Shown: positions 1 to 6,637, numbered from the stretch's first letter. The stretch is DNA of 6,811 nucleotides from Candidatus Latescibacterota bacterium (GCA_022615275.1 JAKEHA010000069.1:1-6811); one strand, 5' to 3'. Notes: generated by a model from the letters alone, not told the origin. A program made the numbers and translations.

Positions 1-262
1 CGAGCGCGAGCGCTTGACGGGCTGGAAGGCGACGCCGTTCGACCTGGAAGGCAAGCCGGTCGCCTTGCGCGAGCTGTCGAGGAAGCACGCGGTCTCGCTC
101 TCGCGGGCCGCGTTTGTCGGCGACGGCGCCAACGACGTCCCCATGGTGGGCGTGGCGGGCTGCGTGGTCGCGTTCAACCCGCGCAGCCGCGAGCTCGAGC
201 GCCGCGCGAACCACGTCGTGCGCGAACCCAACTTGTCGTTACTCCTCGAACTGATCGGATGA
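1..262 (+). CDS. SerB-like HAD-superfamily phosphatase, C-terminal fragment
   Basis: The gene enters from the left edge; the reading frame is open from base 2, giving 86 visible codons before TGA at 260-262. The fragment carries HAD motif IV as GDGANDVPM (fragment residues 40-48), with the acidic D41 and D45 that help hold the catalytic magnesium. K18, in the stretch GKPVALREL, fits the motif III lysine. This spacing and the following 'AFNPRSRELERRA' region resemble phosphoserine phosphatase (SerB) and related subfamily IB phosphatases, which hydrolyse phosphomonoesters in the cytoplasm. The N-terminal half, with the nucleophile DxDx motif and the cap, is outside the window, so the substrate cannot be assigned. 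A TTG at 14 lies in frame but falls inside the domain, so it is not a credible start. The stop is one base from the next gene's ATG, which suggests translational coupling with the LOG-family gene. Confidence 0.85.
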   Translation, partial: ERERLTGWKATPFDLEGKPVALRELSRKHAVSLSRAAFVGDGANDVPMVGVAGCVVAFNPRSRELERRANHVVREPNLSLLLELIG

Positions 263-263
263 C

Positions 264-1304
264 ATGAAGAAAGAATTCGACACGCCCGAGCGCGTGCTGG
301 ACGAGATTCGCGGCCTCTACGCCGACCCCGACCCCGACCTGGAAACACGGCTCGTGCGCGAATTGATCGTGCACGCGCTCAAGTGCCGGCGCGACCACCT
401 CGAGGTGCTCGATCTCAAGGTGTTGAGCCGCGTGATGGCCGAGTTCCGCTACGCCGCGCGTGTCTTCAAACCGTACCGCGACCGGCGCAAGGTGTCGATC
501 TTTGGCTCGGCGCGCACGCCGGAAAACGACCCGTATTACCTCATGGCGGTCGATTTCGCGCGCAAGCTGGCGGCCGACGGCTTCATGGTCATCACCGGTG
601 CGGCCGAGGGCATCATGAAGGCGGGCAACGTGGGTGCCGGCGCGGACGCGAGCTTCGGCGTCAACATTCTCTTGCCGTTCGAGCAAGCGCCCAACCCGGT
701 CATCGGCGACGACCCCAAGCTCATCACGTTCAAGTACTTCTTCGTGCGCAAATTGTTCTTCCTCATGGAGGCGCACGCGGTGGCGCTCTTTCCGGGCGGC
801 TTCGGCACCCACGATGAGGGCTTCGAGACCATGACGCTCGTGCAGACGGGCAAGGCCCCGCCCATGCCGCTCTTGTTCATGGAGCTTCCCGACGAGGATT
901 ACTGGGAGAGTTTCGATCGTTTTATTCGCGACCAGCTGCTGGGACGGAAGCTCATCTCCGAGCGCGACACCAAGCTCTACAAGATCTGCAAGTCGCCGCA
1001 GGAGGGCGTCGACTACGTCAAGTTCTTCTACTCGATCTACCATTCGATGCGCTTCGTGCGCGACCGCCTGGTGATCCGGCTCGAGAAGGAGCTTCCGGAC
1101 GCGGCGGTGGCCGATCTCGCCGGTGAGTTCTCCGATCTCGTGGCCAAAGGGACCGTCGAGAAGAGGGGGCCGCTGCACGAAGAATCCAACGAGCCCGAGC
1201 TCGACGACAAGCCGCGCCTCGTCTTCACGCTCAATCGCCAGAGTCCGTCGCGCCTGCACGAGATGATCGTCGCGATCAACGAGGCGGGTCGCGGGGTGAG
1301 GTAG
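264..1304 (+). CDS. LOG/TIGR00730-family protein, long form (probable nucleotide 5'-monophosphate nucleosidase)
   Basis: This 346-residue protein has a Rossmann-type LOG domain at about residues 75-250. It contains GSAR (81-84), a glycine-rich TGAAEGIMKAGNVGAG (111-126), the paired R162-K163, and the family signature PGGFGTHDE (177-185). Characterised relatives (plant LOG, E. coli PpnN) cleave the N-glycosidic bond of nucleoside monophosphates, releasing base and ribose 5-phosphate; the Arg and the signature Glu are the active-site residues. Classic LOG proteins are about 200 residues. This one has about 75 extra residues in front and about 95 behind, including YHSMRFVRDRLVIRL near 259-273. 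From memory, this resembles a long bacterial subfamily sometimes mislabelled as a cytochrome d oxidase subunit; nothing here looks like a membrane protein. The ATG lies one base after the upstream stop with only a weak GGAT in front, so coupled translation is likely. The substrate is not known; older 'lysine decarboxylase' labels for this family should not be used. Confidence 0.9.
   Translation: MKKEFDTPERVLDEIRGLYADPDPDLETRLVRELIVHALKCRRDHLEVLDLKVLSRVMAEFRYAARVFKPYRDRRKVSIFGSARTPENDPYYLMAVDFARKLAADGFMVITGAAEGIMKAGNVGAGADASFGVNILLPFEQAPNPVIGDDPKLITFKYFFVRKLFFLMEAHAVALFPGGFGTHDEGFETMTLVQTGKAPPMPLLFMELPDEDYWESFDRFIRDQLLGRKLISERDTKLYKICKSPQEGVDYVKFFYSIYHSMRFVRDRLVIRLEKELPDAAVADLAGEFSDLVAKGTVEKRGPLHEESNEPELDDKPRLVFTLNRQSPSRLHEMIVAINEAGRGVR
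1295..1301 (+). promoter_or_regulatory. Ribosome binding site of the FGE-like gene
   Basis: GGTGAGG lies 8 bases before the ATG at 1310 and overlaps the end of the LOG-family gene. It supports ATG 1310 as the start. It also suggests that the FGE-like protein is translated from the same message as the genes before it. Confidence 0.6.
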
Positions 1305-1309
1305 CGGCG

Positions 1310-2326
1310 ATGACTCTCACCGCACCGGTAAGGGTTACATTGCTGGTGACGATTCTACTGTGCGCGTGCAGCCAGGACGGGTCGGAGAATCGTGGCGCGT
1401 CCGCCGGCGCGCCTCCCGGCATGGTCTGGATCGAGGGCGGCGAGTTCGCTATGGGCTCGGACGAGTTCCAGGACGCGCTTCCGATCCACCGCGTCGCCGT
1501 CGAGGGCTTCTGGATCGACTCCACCGAAGTGACCAACGCACAATTCACCCGTTTCGTCGCGGAGACGGGCTACGTCACGGTGGCGGAGCGCACGCCGCGC
1601 GCGGAAGACTACCCCGGTGCGCCGCCCGAGAACCTGGTGGCGGGATCGGTCGTGTTCACGCCGCCCGGCGTCGACGTGCCACTGGATGATCACTATCGAT
1701 GGTGGGCGTACGTGCGCGGCGCCGGCTGGCGTCATCCCGAGGGAGAGCAGAGCAGCATCGACGACCGCATGGATCATCCGGTCGTGCACGTTGCGTACGA
1801 GGACGTGGAGGCGTTCGCGCGTTGGGCGGACAAGCGCGTTCCCACGGAGGCGGAGTGGGAATTCGCGGCGCGCGGCGGACTCGACGGCAAGCCGTACACG
1901 TGGGGCGACGAGTTCCAACCCGGCGGGAAGTTCATGGCCAACACCTACCAGGGATCGTTCCCGAACCAGAACACGGTCGCGGATGGATTCGCGGCCACGG
2001 CGCCGGTGCGTTCGTTTCCGCCCAATGGCTACGGGCTGTACGGAATGGCGGGCAATGTGTGGGAGTGGGTCGCGGATTGGTACCGGCCGGATACGTACGC
2101 GGTGCGCGCGTCGACCGGTGTCGTGGTGCACAACCCCACCGGGCCCGCGGACAGCTACGATCCCAGCGAGCCCGGTGTCGCCAAGCGCGTGCACAAGGGC
2201 GGGTCGTTCCTGTGCACGGACCAATACTGCGCGCGCTACATGCCGGGCGGGCGCGGGCGCGGTGTCGCCGACACCGGCACCAACCATCTGGGATTTCGCT
2301 TGGTGAGGGACGCGGTCGAGCCCTAG
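1310..2326 (+). CDS. Formylglycine-generating enzyme (FGE/SUMF1) family lipoprotein with intact Cys pair
   Basis: This 338-residue protein begins with a short signal peptide (hydrophobic core about residues 9-19) ending in a lipobox-like LCA-C. Cys20 would be lipidated, placing the enzyme on the outer face of a membrane. The mature part is one FGE-sulfatase domain (about 37-334): GMVWIEGGEFAMGS (37-50), GWRHPEG (139-145), RVPTEAEWEFAARGG (176-190), FPPNGYGLYGMAGNVWEW (236-253) and a C-terminal GGSFLCTDQYC. Bona fide FGE is an oxygen- and copper-dependent enzyme that oxidises a sulfatase cysteine (CxPxR context) to formylglycine. Here Ser299, Cys302 and Cys307 match human Ser333, Cys336 and Cys341 in identity and spacing, and similarity to human SUMF1 runs through the core. 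Most bacterial members of this superfamily lack the Cys pair, so true FGE activity is plausible. No sulfatase is encoded in the window, so the client is unknown. The gene follows the LOG-family gene by 5 bases and ends inside the stop codon of the convergent gene. Confidence 0.9.
   Translation: MTLTAPVRVTLLVTILLCACSQDGSENRGASAGAPPGMVWIEGGEFAMGSDEFQDALPIHRVAVEGFWIDSTEVTNAQFTRFVAETGYVTVAERTPRAEDYPGAPPENLVAGSVVFTPPGVDVPLDDHYRWWAYVRGAGWRHPEGEQSSIDDRMDHPVVHVAYEDVEAFARWADKRVPTEAEWEFAARGGLDGKPYTWGDEFQPGGKFMANTYQGSFPNQNTVADGFAATAPVRSFPPNGYGLYGMAGNVWEWVADWYRPDTYAVRASTGVVVHNPTGPADSYDPSEPGVAKRVHKGGSFLCTDQYCARYMPGGRGRGVADTGTNHLGFRLVRDAVEP
2323..2326. other. CTAG shared by two convergent stop codons
   Basis: The plus-strand FGE-like gene stops at TAG 2324-2326, and the minus-strand gene stops at TAG read from 2325 to 2323. 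Both stops therefore sit in the same palindromic CTAG. There is no intergenic space for a terminator between the two operons, and I saw no obvious hairpin plus T-run close by on either strand. Confidence 0.9.
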
Positions 2327-2811
2327 CGCCCGAACGCAGTCGCGTGCCACGCGCGCGCGAACGCGGTCTCGAAGCGCCCGCCGCGCAGGTCGCCGACGGT
2401 CTGGATGGTCGGATCGAAGACCATCGTCTCGTCGCCCACCACACCCGATTCCACCAACTTCTGGAACTCGTCGCGCGCGACCACGCGCGCAGCGCCGGCG
2501 TCGTCGCGGAAGAACACGACGCTTCGATCGAAGCCGTCGATGCCGTGTTCCTTCTTGAGCATCGTCATCACGCGCACCATCGAGTCGGTCGAGCACCCCG
2601 AGACCCCGTCGTCGACATATCCCGCAATCAGCACGAAGCGATTCTCGACGATGTGATACGCGCCGTGCACGGGCGCCCCATGCGACTTCCACGCGCCCAC
2701 GAAGGAATCGAGGCGCTCGGTCACGAGCGCGTGCTGGTCGGGTGCCAACTCACGTGCGAGCGCGAACACCCACAGGCGGGCGGAATCGGGATAACCGGGG
2801 AAGAACGTCAT
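2323..2811 (-). CDS. Conserved protein of unknown function, last gene of the suf operon
   Basis: This 162-residue protein has no signal peptide or membrane segment and looks soluble and cytoplasmic. Visible landmarks are RLWVFALARELAPD (12-25), FVGAWKSHGAPVHG (37-50), ENRFVLIAGYVDD (56-68), SGCSTDSMVRVM (71-82), and ETMVFDPTIQTVGDLR (128-143). Cys73 in the GCSTDS motif is its only cysteine. From memory, the layout matches a small family (about 150 residues) found in Bacteroidetes and often labelled 'ABC transporter ATPase'. No Walker A, Walker B or ABC signature is present, so that label is not supported. Its ATG is one base after the bacilliredoxin stop, with only a weak GACGAG upstream, so translation is probably coupled. 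The operon position suggests a link to Fe-S assembly or thiol chemistry, but no function can be assigned. Existence of the gene is well supported by the tight operon spacing and recognisable family. Confidence 0.85.
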   Translation of the reverse strand: MTFFPGYPDSARLWVFALARELAPDQHALVTERLDSFVGAWKSHGAPVHGAYHIVENRFVLIAGYVDDGVSGCSTDSMVRVMTMLKKEHGIDGFDRSVVFFRDDAGAARVVARDEFQKLVESGVVGDETMVFDPTIQTVGDLRGGRFETAFARAWHATAFGR

Positions 2812-2812
2812 G

Positions 2813-3229
2813 CTAGCAGTACTCGTCGAAGGCCTCGACCAGGTCGTACGCGATCTCCTGCGGGCTGCGACCCTCGATCTGGTAGCGCTCCATTACGTAG
2901 ACCGGCTTGCCGTCCTTGAACAGCGCGATCGACGGCGATGAAGGCGGAATGCCGGGAATGTAATCGCGCGCGCGATTGGTCGCCTCGATGTCGACGCCGG
3001 CGAACACGGTCGTGATCTTGTCCGGGCGTTTCTCGTGTTGAATCGCCATCTTGACGCCGGGTCGCGCCATGCCGGCGGCACAACCGCACACGGAATTCAC
3101 GACGACGAGGGCGGTGCCCTGGCCATTCTTCAGCACCATGTCGACGTCGGCGGGCGTTCTCAGTTCGGTGACGCCCGCGTTGACGAGGTCCATGCGGCAG
3201 GGTTCTGTTATTTCGGGTGGGTAACGCAT
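2813..3229 (-). CDS. BrxA/BrxB-family bacilliredoxin
   Basis: This 138-residue thioredoxin-fold protein carries the family hallmark VNSVCGCAAGMARPGV (44-59), with the redox pair Cys48 and Cys50 in a CGC motif. A cis-proline-type region is seen at GIPPSSPSIALFKDGKPVY (93-111). Relatives in Bacillus subtilis (BrxA/YphP, BrxB/YqiW) remove bacillithiol from S-bacillithiolated proteins in the cytoplasm. I cannot tell the A form from the B form here. The reading frame is open back to 3307, but the family begins near MRYPPEI, and a strong GAGGAGG 9 bases upstream of 3229 fixes the start there. The longer form would run well into sufT. The protein ends in Cys138, a third cysteine next to the terminus. 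Its place between sufT and the unknown gene suggests that thiol repair is co-expressed with Fe-S assembly, presumably in an organism that uses bacillithiol or a similar thiol. Confidence 0.9.
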   Translation of the reverse strand: MRYPPEITEPCRMDLVNAGVTELRTPADVDMVLKNGQGTALVVVNSVCGCAAGMARPGVKMAIQHEKRPDKITTVFAGVDIEATNRARDYIPGIPPSSPSIALFKDGKPVYVMERYQIEGRSPQEIAYDLVEAFDEYC

Positions 3230-3238
3230 CTCGTTCGT

Positions 3239-3245
3239 CCTCCTC
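3239..3245 (-). promoter_or_regulatory. Ribosome binding site that fixes the bacilliredoxin start
   Basis: On the minus strand this reads GAGGAGG, 9 bases before the ATG at 3229, and it overlaps the sufT stop codon. It is among the strongest Shine-Dalgarno matches in the operon. It decides against the longer in-frame start at 3307. Confidence 0.8.
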
Positions 3246-3552
3246 ACAGGTTCAATTCCAGGCGGGCCGCCTCGGACATCATCTGCGGCGACCACGCAGG
3301 TTCCCAAGTAACGTCGACTTTGACCGACGCGACGCCCTCGACCGCCGACACTTTCTTCTCCACGTCCAGCGGCAGAGTCTCCGCGGCCGGGCAGTGGGGC
3401 GTGGTCAGCGTCATGCTAATCGTCACGTCGTTCGAGTCGGCGATATCGATGTCGTAGATCAACCCCAGCTCCCAGATATCGATGGGAATCTCGGGGTCGT
3501 AACACGTCTTCAAGGCCTCGATGATCTTCTCGCGCGTCGTGGTCATGGTCAT
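3244..3552 (-). CDS. sufT: SufT/MIP18-type (DUF59) iron-sulfur maturation protein
   Basis: This small protein of 102 residues is almost entirely a DUF59/MIP18 domain: CYDPEIPIDIWELGLIYDIDI (positions 17-37, with the conserved DPEIP), then SMTLTTPHCPAAETLP (46-61) and DVTWEPAWSPQMMSE (80-94). Cys54 in TPHCP is the conserved cysteine of the family. SufT proteins act as auxiliary factors in maturing Fe-S proteins, notably under high demand for clusters, and are often encoded with suf genes. The ATG at 3552 overlaps the sufU stop as ATGA, a typical translational-coupling junction, and no Shine-Dalgarno sequence is seen before it. A second in-frame ATG at 3546 would shorten the protein by two residues. 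The upstream open frame to 3624 is only sufU read in another frame. Function is assigned from the domain and the operon. Confidence 0.88.
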   Translation of the reverse strand: MTMTTTREKIIEALKTCYDPEIPIDIWELGLIYDIDIADSNDVTISMTLTTPHCPAAETLPLDVEKKVSAVEGVASVKVDVTWEPAWSPQMMSEAARLELNL

Positions 3553-4004
3553 TCGGTGGAAACGGGCGCCTTCTCGCCGTCCTTGAGGGCCGCGCGCAGA
3601 GCGTGCCACGGCAGCGTCGCGCACTTGACACGCACCGGGAACTCACGCACACCCATGAACACCGCCAGCTTGCCCAACACGTCGAGGTCGGGCTCTTTGG
3701 CCGACTCGCCCGTCACCAGGTCGTGAAACTTGACGAACAATTGCTCGGCGTCGTCGACGGACTTGCCCGCGAGTTCGTCGGTCATGACCGAGGCGCTCGC
3801 CATGCAGATCGCGCACCCGCTGCCTTCGAACGAAAGGTCGCGTATCGAATCGCCATCGACGAGTGCGTACACGGTGACGCGGTCGCCGCACAGCGGGTTG
3901 AATCCCTCGGCGTGCCGGTTCGCACCGGTCAATCGTCCAAAGTTGCGCGGGTGCTTGTGGTGATCCAGGATCATCTCCTGGTACAGCTCGCGCATGTCAG
4001 ACAT
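3549..4004 (-). CDS. sufU: SufU, sulfur-transfer protein of the SUF system
   Basis: This is a SufU/NifU-type protein of 151 residues from ATG 4004, the usual size for SufU. SufU accepts the persulfide from SufS and passes sulfur on toward the SufBCD scaffold. The zinc-site residues known from B. subtilis SufU are present: Cys39 and Asp41 in PLCGD, Cys64 in GSGCAIC, and Cys128 in RVKCATLPW. The start of the family is seen in LYQEMILDHHKHPRNFG (7-23). An extra Cys67 makes CAIC where I would expect CAIS; its role is unknown. The start is uncertain: ATGs at 4031, 4004 and 3995 are in frame and none has a good ribosome binding site. I chose 4004 because homologues begin only a few residues before ELYQE. 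It follows sufS by 48 bases and overlaps sufT by 4. No sufE was seen in the window. Confidence 0.93.
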   Translation of the reverse strand: MSDMRELYQEMILDHHKHPRNFGRLTGANRHAEGFNPLCGDRVTVYALVDGDSIRDLSFEGSGCAICMASASVMTDELAGKSVDDAEQLFVKFHDLVTGESAKEPDLDVLGKLAVFMGVREFPVRVKCATLPWHALRAALKDGEKAPVSTE

Positions 4005-4052
4005 AGCAGAGCCACGCCTGTTCTCGCGCATGTCGGCAGAAGCAACTCGTGA

Positions 4053-5294
4053 TCACGATTTGAACACCTCGCGCACCTTCGCGATGGCGCCCACCAGGCG
4101 ATCCACTTCGTCGCGCGTGTTGTAGAACGCGAACGACGCGCGGTTGGTGGCGGGAACCCCGTAGAAGTCCATCACCGGCTGCGTGCAGTGGTGGCCGGCG
4201 CGAATCGCGATGCCTTCGTGGTCGAGGATCATGCCGGCGTCGTGCGGGTGCACGCCCTCGATCGTGAACGACACCACGCCGACGCGGTGCTTGGGCGTTC
4301 CGACGAGCGTGACGCCGGGGATCGACGAGAGCGCGTCCACCGCGTAGGCGACGAGCTCGCCTTCGTAGGCCTCGATCGCGTCGGAACCCAGCGCGTCCAT
4401 GTAGTCGATGGCCGCGCCCAAGCCGATGGCCGCGGCGATGTCGGGCGTGCCCGCTTCGAAGCGGTGCGGCAGCACGTTGTACGTGGTCTTCTCGAAGGTC
4501 ACCGACGCGATCATGTCGCCGCCGCCCTGGTAGGGCGGGAGTGTTTCGAGCAGCGCGCGGCGCGCGTACAGCACGCCCGCGCCCGTCGGTCCGAACATCT
4601 TGTGGCCGGAGAAGGCGTAGAAGTCGGCGCCGAGCGCGCGCACGTCCGCGCGAAAGTGCGGCACCGCCTGGGCGCCGTCGACCAGCACGGGGATGTCGCG
4701 CTCGTGTGCGATCGCGATCATCTCGGCGATCGGGTTCACGGTGCCGAGCGAGTTACACACGTGCGCCACCGCCACGATGCGCGTACGCTCGTTGAGCAGC
4801 TTGCGGTACTCGTCGAGGCGAAGGTCGCCGCTCTTCTCCATGGGAACGACGCGCAGCTTGGCACCCGCGCGCTGACACAACAGCTGCCACGGCACGATGT
4901 TCGAATGGTGCTCCATGGCCGAGATCACGACCTCGTCGCCGGGGCGCACGCGCGCCTGCCCGAATGAGCTCGCGACCAGGTTGATGGCCTCGGTGGTGCC
5001 GCGCGTAAAGACGATCTCGGCGGTCTCGGCGGCGTTCACGAGGGCGCGGGTTTTTTCGCGGGCGCCCTCGTACATCTCGGTGGCGAGCACACTCAAGGTG
5101 TGAACGCCGCGGTGCACGTTGGCGTTGGCGGATTCGTAGTAACCGGAGACGGCGTCGATCACGGCGCGCGGCTTCTGGGACGTCGCGGCGTTGTCGAGGT
5201 AGACGAGCGGCTTGCCGTGCACCTCGCGCGCCAGGATCGGGAAGTCGCGACGTACGGCCGCGACGTCGATCGTCGGCTTGGCAATTCGCGTCAT
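4053..5294 (-). CDS. sufS: SufS cysteine desulfurase
   Basis: This PLP-dependent enzyme of 413 residues converts cysteine to alanine and carries the sulfur as a persulfide for SufU. Motifs in order are: VYLDNAATSQKP (31-42), TRGTTEAINLVA (97-108), SAMEHHSNIVPW (125-136), VDGAQAVPH (205-213) with the PLP-binding aspartate, SGHKMFGPTG (229-238) with the Schiff-base Lys232, the QGGGDMI loop (256-262), and RAGHHCTQP (365-373) with the active-site Cys370. The length and the RAGHHC context are those of group II desulfurases (SufS), not IscS/NifS. The frame is open upstream to 5531, but that extension lies antiparallel to no signal and overlaps sufD. ATG 5294 has an AGAGAG-type ribosome site about 9 bases upstream and gives the normal N-terminus. 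ATG 5315 is a less likely alternative adding 7 residues. The gene starts 26 bases after the sufD stop. Confidence 0.96.
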   Translation of the reverse strand: MTRIAKPTIDVAAVRRDFPILAREVHGKPLVYLDNAATSQKPRAVIDAVSGYYESANANVHRGVHTLSVLATEMYEGAREKTRALVNAAETAEIVFTRGTTEAINLVASSFGQARVRPGDEVVISAMEHHSNIVPWQLLCQRAGAKLRVVPMEKSGDLRLDEYRKLLNERTRIVAVAHVCNSLGTVNPIAEMIAIAHERDIPVLVDGAQAVPHFRADVRALGADFYAFSGHKMFGPTGAGVLYARRALLETLPPYQGGGDMIASVTFEKTTYNVLPHRFEAGTPDIAAAIGLGAAIDYMDALGSDAIEAYEGELVAYAVDALSSIPGVTLVGTPKHRVGVVSFTIEGVHPHDAGMILDHEGIAIRAGHHCTQPVMDFYGVPATNRASFAFYNTRDEVDRLVGAIAKVREVFKS

Positions 5295-5320
5295 GGTCCC
5301 GGTCTCTCTTTCCATCGCGG

Positions 5321-6637
5321 TCACGCGCGCGCGCGACGCGATTGCTCGAGCCACTCGAACAGGTCGTTCTCGAGACGAAGCTTGAGCGGCTCCAACTCGA
5401 TCCGTTCCAGCACCTCGCTCGCGAACGCGTACACCATCAGGTCGCGCGCTTCCTGGAAGGGAATCCCGCGCGAGCGCAAATAGAAGATCGCGGTCTCGTC
5501 GGTCTTCCCGATGGCGGCGCCGTGCGTGCACTTGACGTCGTCGGCGAAGATCTCGAGTTGCGGATTGGAATTGATGCGCGCCTCGTCGGACAGCAGCACG
5601 CAGTTGTTCTCCTGCTTGGCGTCGGTCTTCTGCGCGATCGGGTCGACGTAGATGCGTCCGTTGAACACGCCGCGCGCCTTGTCGTCGAGGATGCCCTTGT
5701 ACAACTCGAAGCTGTGGCAGTGCGGCTGCGCGTGTCGAATAAAGGTGTGGTTGTCGACGTGGCGGCGTCCATCGGCCAGATACAACCCATCGACGCGGGC
5801 ATCGATCCCTTCGCCGTCCAGGATGGTGTGCACATCGTTGCGCACCAGCGCTCCGCCCATGGTCACGCCGAGGGTGGAGAAGCGCGCGCTGCGCGCGAGG
5901 GTCGCGTGCTGGAAGGCGACGTGAAACGCCTCCGGCGCCTCGCTCTGGATCTTGTAGTGGCGAAGGCTTGCGTTCGCCCCCACGGTGAATTGGGCGACCG
6001 CATTGTTGAAATACGCGCCCTCGCCCACGAAGCTCTCGACGATGATCGCCTCGCTATTGTCGCCTGCGACGACGACGACGCGCGGGTGCGTCATGACCGG
6101 TACCTCGGCCGCGGTGGTGATGTGCACGATGTGAATGGGCCGGTCCAGCACCACGCCCGCGGCGATCTCGATCAAAACCCCGTCGTTCAGGAACGCCGTG
6201 TTGAGGGCGACGAAGCGCTGCCTGTCCGCGCGCGCGCCGCGCGCCAGCAATTCGCGAATGCCGTCGCCGTTCGTGCGCAGCGCCTCCGCGAGGCTGCCCG
6301 CGCGCACCCCCTTCGGCCACGCCGGCCCGCTCGCGAGCGACGGTGTGACGAGCCCGTTGACCAGCACCAGGCGGTGGCAGCCGGCGTCGTCGAAGGTGCG
6401 CGCCGCGATGACGGCCTTGTCCAGCGCGGGCGCAGCACTGGCCGGGACGAAGTCGCGCTCCGAGATGGGGCGCGTGCGCGTGAAGCGCCACTCTTCTTCC
6501 TTGAGAGTAGGAAAGCCGAGCGACTTGAAGCGATCGAGGCCCTCGCGACGCAGGTCGTGCAGCCACGCCGGACCGCTCGCGCGCAGCGCGGGCTCGAGCT
6601 TCGTAAAAACGCTTTCGTACCCAGCGACACCCGGCAC
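5321..6637 (-). CDS. sufD: SufD, Fe-S cluster scaffold subunit
   Basis: This 438-residue protein is the SufB/SufD-type beta-helix subunit that forms the SufBCD complex, on which clusters are built with ATP from SufC. The N-terminal helical part includes LGFPTLKEEEWRFT (40-53). The beta-helix core spans roughly 140-380 and ends in the conserved FNGRIYVDPIAQKTDAKQ (335-352 region). DDVKCTHGAAIG follows (about 366-377), whose Cys370 and His372 sit where the SufD histidine important for cluster assembly lies. EARDLMVYAFASEVLERI near the C-terminus is the SufC-contacting region. It is more like SufD than SufB in overall length and in the N-terminal region. Translation starts at GTG 6637, overlapping the sufC TAG by one base (TAGTG), with a strong GGAGGTGG just upstream inside sufC. 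The C-terminal SRRARA codons include a short (CG)6 run. Confidence 0.95.
   Translation of the reverse strand: MPGVAGYESVFTKLEPALRASGPAWLHDLRREGLDRFKSLGFPTLKEEEWRFTRTRPISERDFVPASAAPALDKAVIAARTFDDAGCHRLVLVNGLVTPSLASGPAWPKGVRAGSLAEALRTNGDGIRELLARGARADRQRFVALNTAFLNDGVLIEIAAGVVLDRPIHIVHITTAAEVPVMTHPRVVVVAGDNSEAIIVESFVGEGAYFNNAVAQFTVGANASLRHYKIQSEAPEAFHVAFQHATLARSARFSTLGVTMGGALVRNDVHTILDGEGIDARVDGLYLADGRRHVDNHTFIRHAQPHCHSFELYKGILDDKARGVFNGRIYVDPIAQKTDAKQENNCVLLSDEARINSNPQLEIFADDVKCTHGAAIGKTDETAIFYLRSRGIPFQEARDLMVYAFASEVLERIELEPLKLRLENDLFEWLEQSRRARA

Noticed and set aside
174..1259. 361-codon open frame on the minus strand opposite the LOG-family gene
   Set aside because: It lies antisense to a clear LOG-family gene. 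Its product is Arg/His/Glu/Val-rich without recognisable domains, as expected when GC-rich codons are read on the opposite strand.
1355..2692. 445-codon minus-strand open frame spanning the FGE-like gene and the unknown gene
   Set aside because: It is a low-complexity Arg-rich product. It crosses two well-supported genes on different strands and has no plausible ribosome site or domain.
3230..3307. 26-codon N-terminal extension of the bacilliredoxin
   Set aside because: It runs into sufT, has no family similarity, and a strong GAGGAGG points to the start at 3229.
4005..4052. 48-base gap between sufS and sufU as a possible internal promoter or small gene
   Set aside because: No convincing -35/-10 pair, hairpin or ribosome site is visible, and part of it may be coding if sufU starts at 4031.
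4047..4058. Perfect 12-base palindrome TCGTGATCACGA over the sufS stop codon
   Set aside because: It has no loop and so is not a terminator. About one such palindrome is expected by chance in a window of this size, and there is no independent sign of an operator inside the operon.
5324..5335. (CG)6 alternating run that might favour Z-DNA
   Set aside because: It is short and encodes Arg/Ala codons at the end of sufD in a region already rich in CGCG; no function can be supported.
5295..5531. 79-codon N-terminal extension of sufS
   Set aside because: The extension is Arg-rich, overlaps sufD by over 200 bases, and is absent from SufS proteins. ATG 5294 gives the normal start.
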